A stretch of 64,000 nt of DNA from Marasmius tenuissimus (lineage: Eukaryota; Basidiomycota; Agaricomycetes; Agaricales; Marasmiaceae). The notes beneath the pieces are model-generated. The model made no database searches and was not told the DNA's origin. It worked only from the letters and a program-made list of their open reading frames with translations. Below are positions 47,214 to 58,265 of this stretch, piece after piece (positions within the stretch are counted from its first letter, which is position 1; each line of letters starts with the position of its first letter). The position numbers and the translations under genes are program-made. The stretch lies in assembly GCA_029532415.1 (NCBI GenBank), contig JAQOTA010000029.1:165774-229773 (forward strand), written 5' to 3'.

Positions 47214-49095
47214 GGGGAGCAGAGGGAAAGTTTGGGAAATGGAAAAGGAGCAGAGAAGGATCGAAAGCGTTAGAACGAGTGCGTAGCCTCTAAAGGCCTT
47301 TAATAAGAATGGGATTTTATGGCTTTGTCATTCCCGTGGAGGGACCAGCGTATCACAGAAATGCGAACAGGGGCGGTGAATAGACATTGAGCCTTAGTAA
47401 GAACGAGGAATAGGATTACTCAAACATGAGGCTAGATTCGATTATGAATCCAGCTTCCCAGTCTCCTCCTCCAAGTGAATTGTAAAGCCACCAGCGAGTT
47501 ATGATTGGAGTTCATGATTCTGATGATGGTGCTCGTTCTGGCATGGCTTGCATTCTCAGGCGTCACTTCAGGAAACCATCCTGCGTCCCCTCTGATTCCG
47601 TTCGAACGAAGCTGATATAGCTTCCCTGTATTGACACAGATCGCACCTCGATTCAGGTCTCTAGGGTATGTGAGCATCAGTACATAGAGGGAAGCTGAGT
47701 TGAGTTGAGACCGACCGCGCATAGACCAGCTTCAAACAGCGCGAGTTCATTCTCTCAGGGAGTCCCCACCAGCCTCCAGGTTCAAAGGATTCGTCTGTTC
47801 GCCAGCCTTACCAATGATTTCCCGGCCCAGCGATGCATAGGAAACGACTGGAACTTGCGATATGAGATGGCCATATTACAGCACAGAACGGTACAGTGAA
47901 GCAAAGGATAGTGGCCGAGTAGAGACAATCATAGATCAGAGGATCAACTGGCAGTCTGACGCGCGTCTGTAAGATTCTACCGTGACGATCATGGATGTCG
48001 AAGACAAGGGGCGGTTAGCTTAGTCAGCTCTCAGATCTTTCCTTCGAACTTCTTCCCTTTGAACGTTCTAAACCTCGACTGCAAACACACAGCGAATGGC
48101 ATACATGGGCCTGGCTTGGCTAGATGATTCATTTAATTACGGGCGCATGCCAGTGCCAATTGCTGGAACGCTCGGTAATCAACATTAGGAACCACCTTGG
48201 GAACCACATAACCTGTCTTCTTCCGGCGGACTCACTCTGTTCTCGTGTCTCTCGTGGTTTTCATTCTGTCAATCTCATATTTTGGCCTGCCACGATATGC
48301 GATACCTTCGAAAGGGCTCAGAGGCTGTGACTGAATAATCCCGAGGATTAGGACATGGATGACCCCCGCACGGTCATTGACGACGAACCGGCACGTTCTC
48401 TCCTTCCCCTTCACGGTGGTCATGCCAGCGAATCTGGTGGGCATTGACAAGGTACACTTTGTGCCCTTCAGACTTTATTCACCTTACACAAGCTATCTTC
48501 AGGCCAATTTCAATCTATCTCTTTGTCTCTAACTCCTCGTGTCATTGACCAAAGTACATATATGACTACCTTGCCCAAACTCCGGTAAGCATTCCTTGTC
48601 AGTTTCCTTCCTGAGACTGAGGGCAATACCCGATGGTCTGATATCAGGGTATTGCACCAACTCTAATCATTTTTGGGCTGGGTTGGGTCTATCTCCAGTT
48701 AGCGACTTCACGAGCTACATTCAAACGAGCCCTGGTTTGAGTTTTCCTACAAACCCCAGAATAACTGAGGAAGACACGGATTCAGGTGAGGACCATTTCT
48801 CTTGATTAAGATTATACACCTTGCTGTGTAGATCCTCAGGTAGAGGGATGAAATCTATGATGGAGTACCCGTACAAACTCCGGACTTCGGGTTTTTCAAA
48901 ATTGAGGCTTCCACGATACACGCGACGCGTCTTGACGCGTGACGTCATGATAATTCGGTTCAAACAGTTTAGGACCGCTTAGACAGTCGATGGTGCTAAG
49001 AGATTTCTGGTATTACTACGCTAAAAAGGTACACAGAATCAAGATGATCTCGGGGACGAGATGCATTGGAGGCGGATTGCGTGGGGTGCATGCTG
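47214..49095. other. Intergenic 1.9 kb
   Basis: No supported gene. Short ORFs (47432-47722 minus, 48232-48450 minus, 48596-48805 plus) show no motif. The GH16 gene ends at 49096. Confidence 0.5.
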
Positions 49096-50393
49096 TTACT
49101 GTTGTTGATATACGGAGACTGAGCGAATCTTCCATTGTGCGTCTGATTGCGAGAGTGAGAGTGAGTTTAGGACAACAATGACTTGGAATATGAGTACTCA
49201 CTGTCGAAGTTCTTGGGGTTCGCGACTGTCGCTTCGCAAGTTCCGGGGCATCCAGAGCTTTCCCAGACATTAGGACTACCAGCCCACGACCCACAAAGGG
49301 TTGTGTTGATGACCAGTTTGTGATTGCGCACATGCTGGGAAATGTTGCAACTATCCGACTTCCACTGAGCAGCGGGAGTGCCCCATGCGCTGGGATCAGG
49401 GTTCTTGCTTGTGATGTCGCCAGGAATAGCGTTTCTCGGGAAGTACCAGATCGAGATTCCCTCATCGCTCACGAGGTGAGCGTAGACACCTCCACCGCTA
49501 CGACTGAACTCCGAGCCGAACACGCCACTACGCTCGTCTTGGAAGCCGCACGACTCTTGTTCAGTGGTTGTGCTGGCACATGCCGTCTGGTTGACAATGT
49601 CTGCGGTTCCAGCGAGGGCAGAGGCTGGGAAGTTGCATTGCCCACCGGCGCGCCAGAAGGTCATATCGTTGTAAGGTTGATTGTTTACGCCTTCGATCAC
49701 GTCGATTTCACCTACGGTAAAATAAGATTGAGTAACACCCTCAGGATACTGGAGTTAAGCGTGTTCACCTCCTTCGGGATAATCTGTGAACGAATAAGAC
49801 CTGCATTATGGAGGTGGAGTATCTTCATGAGGTAGGATGAATGGTACATGAATAGAACGAGACTTACCACCACGCAGGCCAGATGCTGCATCCGAACGGC
49901 ATAGCTTCGAAGTCTGCAATGAATAGACCCTTGCCGTACATCTTCTTGGACTCAATACGGACACTAAGAAACACATCAGTGGCGGATCACAAGGACAAAA
50001 GAGGCCATACTCACGAATCACGGTTGGAACCTGTGGGGACGGTGTTTGTGTTATCGACTGCGAGTACGGTAACCCCATTCTCGACGAAAGCGAGCCCTTT
50101 AGAAATCGCATTCTCCTTGTTCTGATAGTTTACCAACCCACTCGTGGGATCTGGTTCAGTGAAGAAGTCAAAATCACTAGCGGCACGTCATTAGCCTGAA
50201 GGTCTCGGTATTGTTGTAGTTGCTCCCGAACGTACTTGAAGAAGGCTTCCCCCTGGTAGTCATCTTCCAAGACGAAGGTTGCCCGGGCCTGAATTGACTG
50301 GGGTCGTGCTACCCTTGCCACTGGCTGATAACCGGGCGAGCGAGCATTAAGAGCAGTGGCTATGGATAGAAGGAACAAGATGGTCGCCCGCAT
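49096..50393 (-). CDS. Secreted GH16 endo-beta-1,3(4)-glucanase-like protein
   Basis: Six exons (minus strand): 50393-50236, 50176-50015, 49963-49868, 49800-49769, 49711-49202, 49142-49096; 1005 nt, 334 aa. A signal peptide (MRATILFLLSIATALNA) precedes the GH16 core: F-D-F-F-T, N-x-E-N-A-I-S-K-G, S-V-R-I-E-S-K, I-W-P-A-W-W, the catalytic G-E-I-D-V-I-E-G-V-N (both Glu and the Asp present), S-G-G-G-V-Y-A, and the end F-D-N-A-Q-W-K-I-R-S-V-S-V-Y. This is the laminarinase-like subgroup frequent in basidiomycetes. Likely hydrolyses beta-1,3/1,6-linked glucan, for cell-wall remodelling or nutrition. A 32 nt exon sits just before the catalytic exon. TATA box 43-51 bp upstream. Confidence 0.88.
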
Positions 50394-50435
50394 GATGTCC
50401 AAGCAGATGAGGACTTTAAAGAGGAAAGCTAGAGG

Positions 50436-50444
50436 CTTTATATA
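50436..50444 (-). promoter_or_regulatory. TATA box of GH16 gene
   Basis: TATATAAAG on the minus strand, 43-51 bp upstream of the GH16 ATG. Confidence 0.5.
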
Positions 50445-51387
50445 GCAGAAATTTGAAGCACAAGACGGAGACCATAAGGTGCGTCTCTTCCTCCGTATGC
50501 CATCAGCTCACTTTCGTAATGTCCTTTCAATGCACCGCCAATTATACCAAGGTATTGATGGCGAGCTGGGTTTGTAGGGAATGCCGTCGAGCAACTGGTT
50601 ACCGGGAGTTACAGGTAGTCTAGAGTGGCCGAGGTATCCGAGCAACGCTACTCAGCAATATTCTCAATGGAGGATGATAGGAGGTGACTTGCTGTTGGAG
50701 AAGAGAAAAAGGGACACATCGGTGATTCGGAGGAGTGACCGACTCCCATGATCCCGCCCAACTCGCAAACACGTCGAAGAAAACTGTTCGTTTCCCTCTC
50801 CTCAATCGTGCGTTTCTGTCCGACAGTCCATAACAACATGAGACAGTTTCAGGTCCATGCGTTGTCCCGAGCCAAGGCAAAATTATAAACCCTGAAACTG
50901 TGGATGATTGAGATTCGGAAAACGTATGGATTGAGAATGAAAGCCTGGAGGCTCCTAGAGTGTGGGGATAGGCACATTTGATGCGCGCACGGATAATTGT
51001 CAAGTACGGTCACGGCACGCCGTGGCAAGGCCGCCGCGTCCACGCTTGGCCGGATCGAGCAGACATACCCAGTTACAATCTGCTACTCTTCGGTATCATC
51101 GCCCGATAGAGCTACATCAGCTCCGGCCTCGAATATTCAAGTCTGAACGTGAACGTCTTGACTCGGTTTTGGTCCTGTCGCTATGAGCGCATGACTGAGT
51201 TCTGTTCAATGAATGCCGAACGTTGGAATCACGGAGTTTTGATGTTCATCGCCACTAGAATTCAAACTCAATCCGTTTTGCCATCCCCGGCTCTCTGAGT
51301 GAGGATTCTGGTGTATTGCCGAGCTGAACTAAGGTAGTATTAGGAACAAGCCTTCAAATCACGTACTTAGATGTAGGGCGCCGCTCT
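50445..51387. other. Intergenic between GH16 and HSL esterase
   Basis: No gene recognised; overlapping ORFs on both strands lack support. Confidence 0.5.
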
Positions 51388-52697
51388 TCACAAGCCCTCA
51401 GCTAGCCAATCAATTATTCTTTCTCCAACGGCATTCAGCTGCTTACTTCCCGCGCCAATATCAAAGATGGGATCATCATGCACGCCATAATCCTGAATGT
51501 CCATCTTTACTTCCACGCCCTGCATTCCAGGGCCAGCGAGACGCTCGTGCAGGAGGAGAGCGTCGTCCAACAGACATTCGGCCGTTCCCGTGGTTATGTA
51601 GACCCGCTCGACTATACGTTCCATCCCAATGAGCCAATCTTTGGGAGCGTGATGAACCTTAATGTACGGAGTGTAGTCGAACTCTGGTGTCAAAAAGTTA
51701 TGAGGGATTCCAGAGACATACATCGAACCCCATCGCCTCAAAGTCTTGGCATCCAGAGCATCAGCGTTGTTGGTCATTTGTGAGGGTGTCTGTTCATTGA
51801 GAGATGTCCAAGGGGAAATCAGAAGGGCACTTCGGAGAGGCGTTTTCTGCGTTTCGAAAGGGATCGGTGAAACAGGAACACCGGGAACTGGATGAAACGA
51901 ATGAGAAACAAGTTGGAGGATGACATTGGCGCCACAAGAATCTCCCGCTAGGTGGATGTTGGCGGGTTTCCTACTCGGGCCGTCCGATAAACAGTGGTTG
52001 ATAGCATAAATCAATTCTGTGAGTTGGTTTGGGAACGTGACGGGATGTAAAGCTTCCGGGGTGAGTTGTTGAGAAATTGTACGATTGATCAAACTTCGTA
52101 TACGACTCACAGTAATCGACGACAGCAATCGCCAACGTCTTTCCACCGGATTTAGTCTTGACACCTTGTTGAACGAGTAACCAGAATGTGAACATGAAAT
52201 CTGAGATAGGTAGCATGAAACCTCCTCCTTAAGGACGATGTATTTGCATTGAGTGACCCCTTGAAACCTTGTGTAAACTTAGAGGGAGGAACGTACCATG
52301 AATGCAAATCAGCACATGCTCTGCGCTCTTTTCCCCAATCCAGTATAAGTTGAAAGTCTTTCCTTCCCCGGCTCTCAGTACTTCCACGACCGGGGTAACC
52401 TTATGGGCCTTCGCCCATACCTCGTACGTCGTCAATGTAGGGCCGTTCACCCATTGCAGCTGGCGAACAGAAGCGATCCCGGTAACATAGCGCGAAGCAG
52501 CGTCGAAAATAACGCGATAGAGCTTCCTATTCCGGTATCCCTTGTGAAAGAAAGATTTGAAGGCTGTGTGGACTAAAACTGCAGCTATTGGAAGGACGTT
52601 AGCCTGGGTACATGAAGTTGGGCAAGGCCAAAGACGAACGTAGAGGAAGGAGCCGAGGGAAGAACGAGATGCGTTCCCAAAGTGTGAGCGACGGCAT
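51388..52697 (-). CDS. HSL-type alpha/beta hydrolase (esterase)
   Basis: Four exons (minus strand): 52697-52640, 52584-52297, 52227-52111, 52052-51388; 1128 nt, 375 aa. Landmarks of the hormone-sensitive-lipase group: H-G-G-G-F-M (oxyanion, created by the exon 2-3 join), V-V-D-Y-S-L, nucleophile G-D-S-C-G, an acid region G-T-A-E-C-L-L-D-D and base region D-Y-G-V-H-D. A basic, aromatic N-terminus follows the first exon. Fungal homologues act as esterases or steryl-acetyl deacetylases; the substrate here is not determined. The exon 3-4 acceptor (CGGAAG) was chosen because it alone restores frame and the D-Y-S-L-H-P join. Distinct from the four clustered hydrolases, which belong to another subfamily. 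Confidence 0.8.
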
Positions 52698-53218
52698 TGA
52701 AGGGGTATTTGGTGCTCCGACTAGCTGGCCTTGTCTTATATGTGAAGAAGGTATAAATATAACGGAGCAACACGGAGAGAGCTGTCAACTACCCATGAGA
52801 CTTGTAGGTAGCTTGGCCCCGATTTCAACCTACGTCGACACGAGAAGGAGAAAAGGCTGGATATGCCGCTATATCTATTGGTCAATGATGAACGTCCGAG
52901 CCTCCGGTAATCGAGCGTCGATGGTGAACATGGTGGTTGGTCTTCAAGTGGACAGCCAAACAAAAATGATGATCATCGGACATGTTCCCAGCACGTGATA
53001 AATCCTAGTCGTCAAGAGCGCGGCGGTTCAATAAATCGCGTCAGTCATCAGGTCAAGGTATCTTAGTACTGCGCCAATAAGAAGAATGAGAATCACAAAA
53101 CCTCCCGCGTAGATAGCGCGTCAGTGGGTATGGGAAGGAAGGGGAGTGGTAAGTGGGTACAAAGTCACAAAGTCTGATTAACATTAGAAACATTTGACGA
53201 AAACAAAGGGCTCATGAG
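52698..53218. other. Intergenic upstream of esterase
   Basis: No gene. A TATAAATATAA-like tract at about 52750-52760 lies 55-65 bp before the esterase ATG. Confidence 0.45.
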
Positions 53219-54189
53219 TCAGGGACGGTCCAGTGGTTGCCATCCTGCCCACTCCTTCTCCAGTCCCCTACTTGAGCTGTGCCATTCGGGTGGCTCCGGA
53301 TGATAAAAATGACTGGGGTGGTGACTCTCGTGAGGTGGACGTGACGCCGAGGGGGGATGGTAGGTATACTGGGGATGTGGGGGAGGGGGATGATGTGGAT
53401 GGTGAAGGTGGGTATTTGTAGTTTCATAGAGTCCTGCTTCAAATGGACTTCGTGGATGATGAATATGTGGGGCCGGATGTCCTTCATATGATGGTGAAGG
53501 TGATAAATCAATCGAGGGAACCGTCCGGACCGCTCCATTCACCACCGGAGAAACCCCCTCTCCCTCATCATAAAGCTCCCCGTCTCCATTCTCTTCAGAA
53601 CTATTCGGGGCGTCCGACTCCAATGGTAACTCGGCGCGCACGACCATCCCGAATCCTTCGCTTCGTCTGGGGTCCTCGACCCGTTTCACACCTGCCCGGT
53701 CTCTCCACTCGTTAAGCTCTTGGCGCAGTTGATCAGCCTCAGTCTGTAAGGACTTCAGTTCACGAGATGCCAGTGTGCGGTGGCGACGAGAAGCGTGAAC
53801 ATAGGCGATGGATGAGTTCACAATGAGCGACTTTGAAGGTTTTCGATGCTGTGAGATCGCTGGGATGATTTTTGCAAGGTCCTGCGCATCGAAAAAGGCG
53901 TCAATCAAGCGGCTAAAGACAAGGGCTCGACAGTACTCACCAGAAACCTGTCGTTCAACGTCTCCCTACGTGCTCGTTCCACGGCATTGTGGTTGGCTCG
54001 TCGCTCCGCTGTACTAGGCTTCCTTTTCTTGCCGGTAGACAAAACAGTATCCGGTAGCAAAGCAGTGGCATTAGGGAGGGCGGGGAGGGTGATGGGCTCC
54101 TGCGACGGAGAGATCGGAGTGATAGGAGATGCCGACGATGTCGGTGACGACTCCTCATCCACCGGAGAGGCTCTAGGATTCAAGCCCAT
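53219..54189 (-). CDS. bHLH transcription factor
   Basis: Two exons (minus strand): 54189-53941 and 53881-53219; 912 nt, 303 aa. The basic helix-loop-helix spans the intron: E-R-R-A-N-H-N-A-V-E-R-A-R-R (basic region with the E-R-x-R-R E-box contacts), E-T-L-N-D-R-F-L (helix 1), a loop ending R-K-P-S-K-S, and helix 2 I-V-N-S-S-I-A-Y-V. A leucine-spaced helix follows (S-L-Q-T-E-A-D-Q-L-R-Q-E-L), suggesting bHLH-zipper-like dimerisation. The C-terminus is His/Pro-rich. Nuclear; expected to bind CANNTG as a dimer. Targets unknown. Start taken at the first ATG (M-G-L-N-P-R); the frame is open slightly upstream. Confidence 0.85.
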
Positions 54190-55106
54190 GTTGACAGACA
54201 CAAAGAGTCGACAAAGTGAGGATTGTGGGCTGTTCGACGACGACGACGACGACGAGGTAGAGGGGGTAACGGAAGTTTAGAGGCCGCACGAGGGTCGCGA
54301 GATCTGAATCCGAAATTACTATTCAGTAAACCCATGTGCACATCGAAATCGGTGACTAAAAAAAACCTTACTGCAGGCGGTATCCTCGATGACGGCGAGG
54401 TCTGTGTCGGAAAGGAAGGAAGGAAGTCCTCGTCGGTCCCCAGAGCGCAAAAAAAAGGGTGTGGTGGAGGCTCGGGGCAATGGGGAGGAACGAAACAATG
54501 AGAGTTTCCAATTGCTGTTTGACTCTTAATTTTTACGCGGTCGGCAGGCACTAAAGGGACAATTTGCATCCGACCGGTAATATGTCGCCGATTCACCGGG
54601 GGCGCTAGTTCTTCAAGCACCTTTTAGTCTGTGTCTGATGAAGGAACAGTTATGGAGAGCCTAGAGACGAGCGGCTAGGCATTGACATAAGAGAAACCCT
54701 TAATAAGGATACCAGAACTAAGGGATCATGGAGGTTGTAGATGGAATACTTACAGCACCCAGGTTCGGATATCATGTGAATCAAGGGCCGCAACCGTCGG
54801 TCCGGCCGTCCCGAAGCGCGTCGCGACGCGTCGTCGCGAGCGTTAAGCCCCTGAAAGTAGAATCTATGTGAGGCTTGGCTGTGTATTGCCAGCAAAATAT
54901 CCCAGAAAAATCGCCGTAGCGAGCGCGAATAATGCAAGTCGAGTACAAGAATCAGTACGCTATCCCTATCTTCTCCTGATTATCATCTATAACTCTTCTA
55001 TCACTGACACCTTCGATACCCTTCCCGGGCTCCACAACCACCACACCTGACTCCGCTTGAGCGCGAGATGTTGATCTAAGCTGTAACTCGAACGTTTCCT
55101 GTCGCT
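54190..55106. other. 5' region of bHLH gene and gene-free spacer
   Basis: A (CGA)n run at about 54235-54256 lies in the probable bHLH 5' UTR. A near-palindrome TCGCGACGCGTCGTCGCGA at about 54821-54839 contains ACGCGT. No gene recognised. Confidence 0.5.
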
Positions 55107-56870
55107 TTACAATCCATTTAGACAGGACGAGGGGTGTAAAAAGAGCGAGCCGACGGGGCCCGGGACACTCACGGTCGTGTTATACCGGCTTTCTACCTCC
55201 GTAGCTCTTATAGACTTTCGCGCGTTGAGAGTGGCCAACAGGGAGTTGGCATACACTGAATAAGGATAGGAGTTATGTGACCCGTTGCTACGAGGAAAAT
55301 TCCAGAAGCGGGATCGTGGAAAGACCTGACACTTACATCTCCCGACTGACAGCGGGTGGAGGGATTTAAGAAAGAAAATGAGAAAAACATCAGTCGTAGC
55401 TCCAAATTGGTATGGGATTTTTCGGTCATCGGAAATACCACCGTACTCACTGACATAATAGAACGCGGCGTAGACGAGTGTGTTTGGGAGTGCCAAAATC
55501 TGGTAAAAGTTGAAACCAATTGATTAATATCAAGACTGCGGCCAAGAGTTTCGGGAGATGGCAGAGTATGTACTCACAGTAACGAGTGACATACAAGCAA
55601 CGATAGAAGTGAGAAGACCAGTATTCATCGAGAACAATATCTGCAAAAAGCTCCGAAATTAGTCCTACAGGTGCCATCCATCCATCCATCCACAATCGAA
55701 AGCGGCAGGGAGAACTAAACGCACCAACCGATTGATAATATGATCACTCCACGAGAAGCCTGTCCTCGCCATATTGAGGATCATACACATAGACGCTGTG
55801 ATTAGGAGGTCCGAGACGGCGGCTAGGATGTTGATAGACATGGACAAGCCCTATTGCTCCGGGTCCAGCTTTTAGTTAGAGATACTTACTTACTAGAGAC
55901 TCGACTGACCTTGACCTCGTTTATGGACGTAGTGTCGAAGAGACGCCGGCGCTTCGGAAGATTGAAGTGTTTTGGGAGGTACTCTCGAAAAAGAGGGGGA
56001 GAGTCTTACGAGGCCGAAAATCATATAGACTGCGCTCGGGTGTATATGAGGATTGAACGCGGATGTTTTGGTGGGTACTCACGTAGAGATACTACGAATC
56101 CGGCGACGATCGAAACGACCTAAATTCGGGTGAGATACCGGGACATTAGCCCACGAGTGGCTCGACCCAAAATTCAAATGGGAGCACCCACCAGAACACA
56201 CACGAGCCAAAGGTTCCTTCTCACTAATGATGCGTTTAGCTTGACCCTAGTCGACTGAGGAGGAGATGTAACGTTCGTACATGTCCATATCCGGAACGTG
56301 AGGAACAATTGGACGAAGAGTCCTGTCAGCGCGTTGAAAAGGACCTCGAGGTAGAGAAAACTGAATAGTAGGACAAGTTGAATCATTAGCGAGGGAAACG
56401 AGGCAAGAGTATGTGAGCAAGACGCACGGAGGGATCCTATCCAAAGACTCTACATCTCCAAAGTTGCTAATCCCTGCTTCGTACACTGCACACAACGTCC
56501 CATCATCAACCAGGTTCTCCTCGTCATGCAGCCGGCCGGTCATACCAATATGTAGAATGAGAGCTTCATGCACAGTGTCACTAATCCAAGTCGCCGCGAC
56601 CTATTTCGTCGGAAGCCAAGTCAACACCTTCAAGTCGAACAGGCTCGTACTTACTACTCACCAGTACCTTCAAAGTCCGATGATCGTTGGGGTAATTATC
56701 GTAGTACCACCACGTCTGCATGCATGTAACACCCCACAACGCCGTGGCTAACATCACACCCCAGAATTCTGCGCCGATGCTACGCCGTGAGTGGACGTCA
56801 GCTTGTCCCGATGAGTGAAATAGGAGAACTTGACATACGTTCCGTGTATGTCAGCGACCGGTCCTCCCAT
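55107..56870 (-). CDS. DUF6534-type multipass membrane protein
   Basis: Thirteen exons (minus strand): 56870-56839, 56779-56662, 56600-56546, 56485-56428, 56360-56281, 56223-56192, 56119-56083, 56004-55910, 55850-55725, 55640-55578, 55499-55451, 55345-55337, 55255-55107; 903 nt, 300 aa, all phases consistent. Landmarks: T-I-G-A-E-F-W-G-V-M-L-A-T-A-L-W-G, Y-Y-D-N-Y-P-N-D, D-T-V-H-E-A-L-I-L-H, N-A-L-T-G-L-F-V-Q-L-F-L, N-T-G-L-L-T-S-I-V-A and the terminal Y-A-N-S-L-L-A-T-L-N-A-R-K. About seven hydrophobic helices. This is the large Agaricomycete DUF6534 family of unknown function, probably at the plasma membrane or endomembranes. A 9 nt micro-exon (55337-55345) is needed to reach the conserved last exon. 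A possible further intron at about 55170 would change the last residues. Confidence 0.78.
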
Positions 56871-57152
56871 TTTTCTTTGAGGTGGAGGCTTGAGTGAGGA
56901 AGAAGACAGGGCCCGTGAGCCTGGGACGGGGATGAAAGAGAAGAAGAAAACACGAAAACACAACACGAAGGGCCGTTTCTTTCACCCCCATAGCATAGGA
57001 TAATGGTATAACCACTCCCGTCGACTTTTTTTTTGGTTCCGTCCTCCCGTCTCCCGTCTTCCGGGTCGCAAACAGGGTGCGCACTTCGAGAGTCTAGAGC
57101 CTTCGATGGGCTCCACCAGAGATCGGAGGTGGTGGAATGGGGTGTTTCAGAG

Positions 57153-57461
57153 TCAGCCCGCCCAACACATGACGTACTTGCCACCTTGGGGAGTTGGCGC
57201 CCACAAGAGTCCACAATCCGGAAGGTTGACATTGAGACCATTAAAAAAAGGGTTGGAAGTGGGGATGTTTTGATTTTGAATTTTTTTTTGCGACCCTGCG
57301 ATTAACGCGTACGTTCCGGAGTTCGCATTGATTATGTACTGGAACTGAGGTAGGGATGGTTTTCTCTCTATCTTGGGAGGCGGATAAAAGATAAAGCTCG
57401 TGGACGTGAAGAGCAAGGAAAGGCCGACAGCGGGAATTAGCTGGAGGAAGATAAACTTCAT
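57153..57461 (-). CDS. Unrecognised short ORF with signal-like start
   Basis: A minus-strand ORF of 102 codons starts M-K-F-I-F-L-Q-L-I-P-A-V-G-L-S-L-L-F with a hydrophobic segment and ends C-G-L-L-W-A-P...Y-V-M-C-W-A-G. It could be a small secreted protein or an exon of a larger gene. A and T homopolymer runs (about 57244-57290) sit in the middle, and the codon pattern is not compelling. No domain recognised. Confidence 0.3.
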   Translation of the reverse strand: MKFIFLQLIPAVGLSLLFTSTSFIFYPPPKIERKPSLPQFQYIINANSGTYALIAGSQKKIQNQNIPTSNPFFNGLNVNLPDCGLLWAPTPQGGKYVMCWAG

Positions 57462-58265
57462 GTCAGGGTTCAATCGCCTCAGTGGCGTCAAATCAAATAG
57501 ACACAGTAGAATCGTGCTACGTACAACGAAGACTTTGAATTTCCAACAAGTTTTTGATGGATTTACGTCCACGAATCGGAACACAGGGCCAATACAGAGT
57601 CTCCAAATGATCTGCGTCCAAAAGAGTGCGATTGTCGTGGGGTTTTTGGGTGAAAGGAGTAGGGAAATTGCTATGGAATGAGCTTAGAAGGCCGCCAATC
57701 CTCCCCATCCCCCTCGAACTAGCCAGTCATTACTTACAACGAACAAGCTCTTTGCCTTCTGAAGCCGTCAAATGACCATTCATTCAATTAGGAGTTGGCC
57801 TTGATTGATTGGTGGGACCTCGGGAAAAAGTTTTCTCATGCTATCAGGGTAGAAATTGAGGTCTAGCTCAATCGAGACTTTTCAGTTGAGCACGCTGAAC
57901 TTTCGAATCCAGAGACGAACGAACATGGACGTTGCAGGAGAAGAGCCATGTGACGATAAGATATGATAAGAATCAGTGACTAAGAAGCCACTGCCACGTG
58001 ACTGACGCGAAGGGTTTTGGTTGGCAATTCCCTTTCTTGTGTCTTGTGCTCACGTCGAAAACAGGCTCAAGCTCCAGTCTTTTCCCTCTTCATCTTTTCG
58101 TGTTCTATTTCACGCTTCGAGTTAGAGGGGAAGGACCTGTTTACCTTCATATGGTCCTCTGATATCTTCACCCAGCAACAAGAAACGAAATTCGACATTC
58201 ACTTTTCTCGGAACAACAAGTAACGAAGATTTATAGGACGACATTGACCTCGAAAACCGTTCATA
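57462..58265. other. Promoter/5' region of CLIP-like gene
   Basis: No gene recognised. The right part is probably the promoter and 5' UTR of the plus-strand CAP-Gly gene that starts at 58266. Confidence 0.45.
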
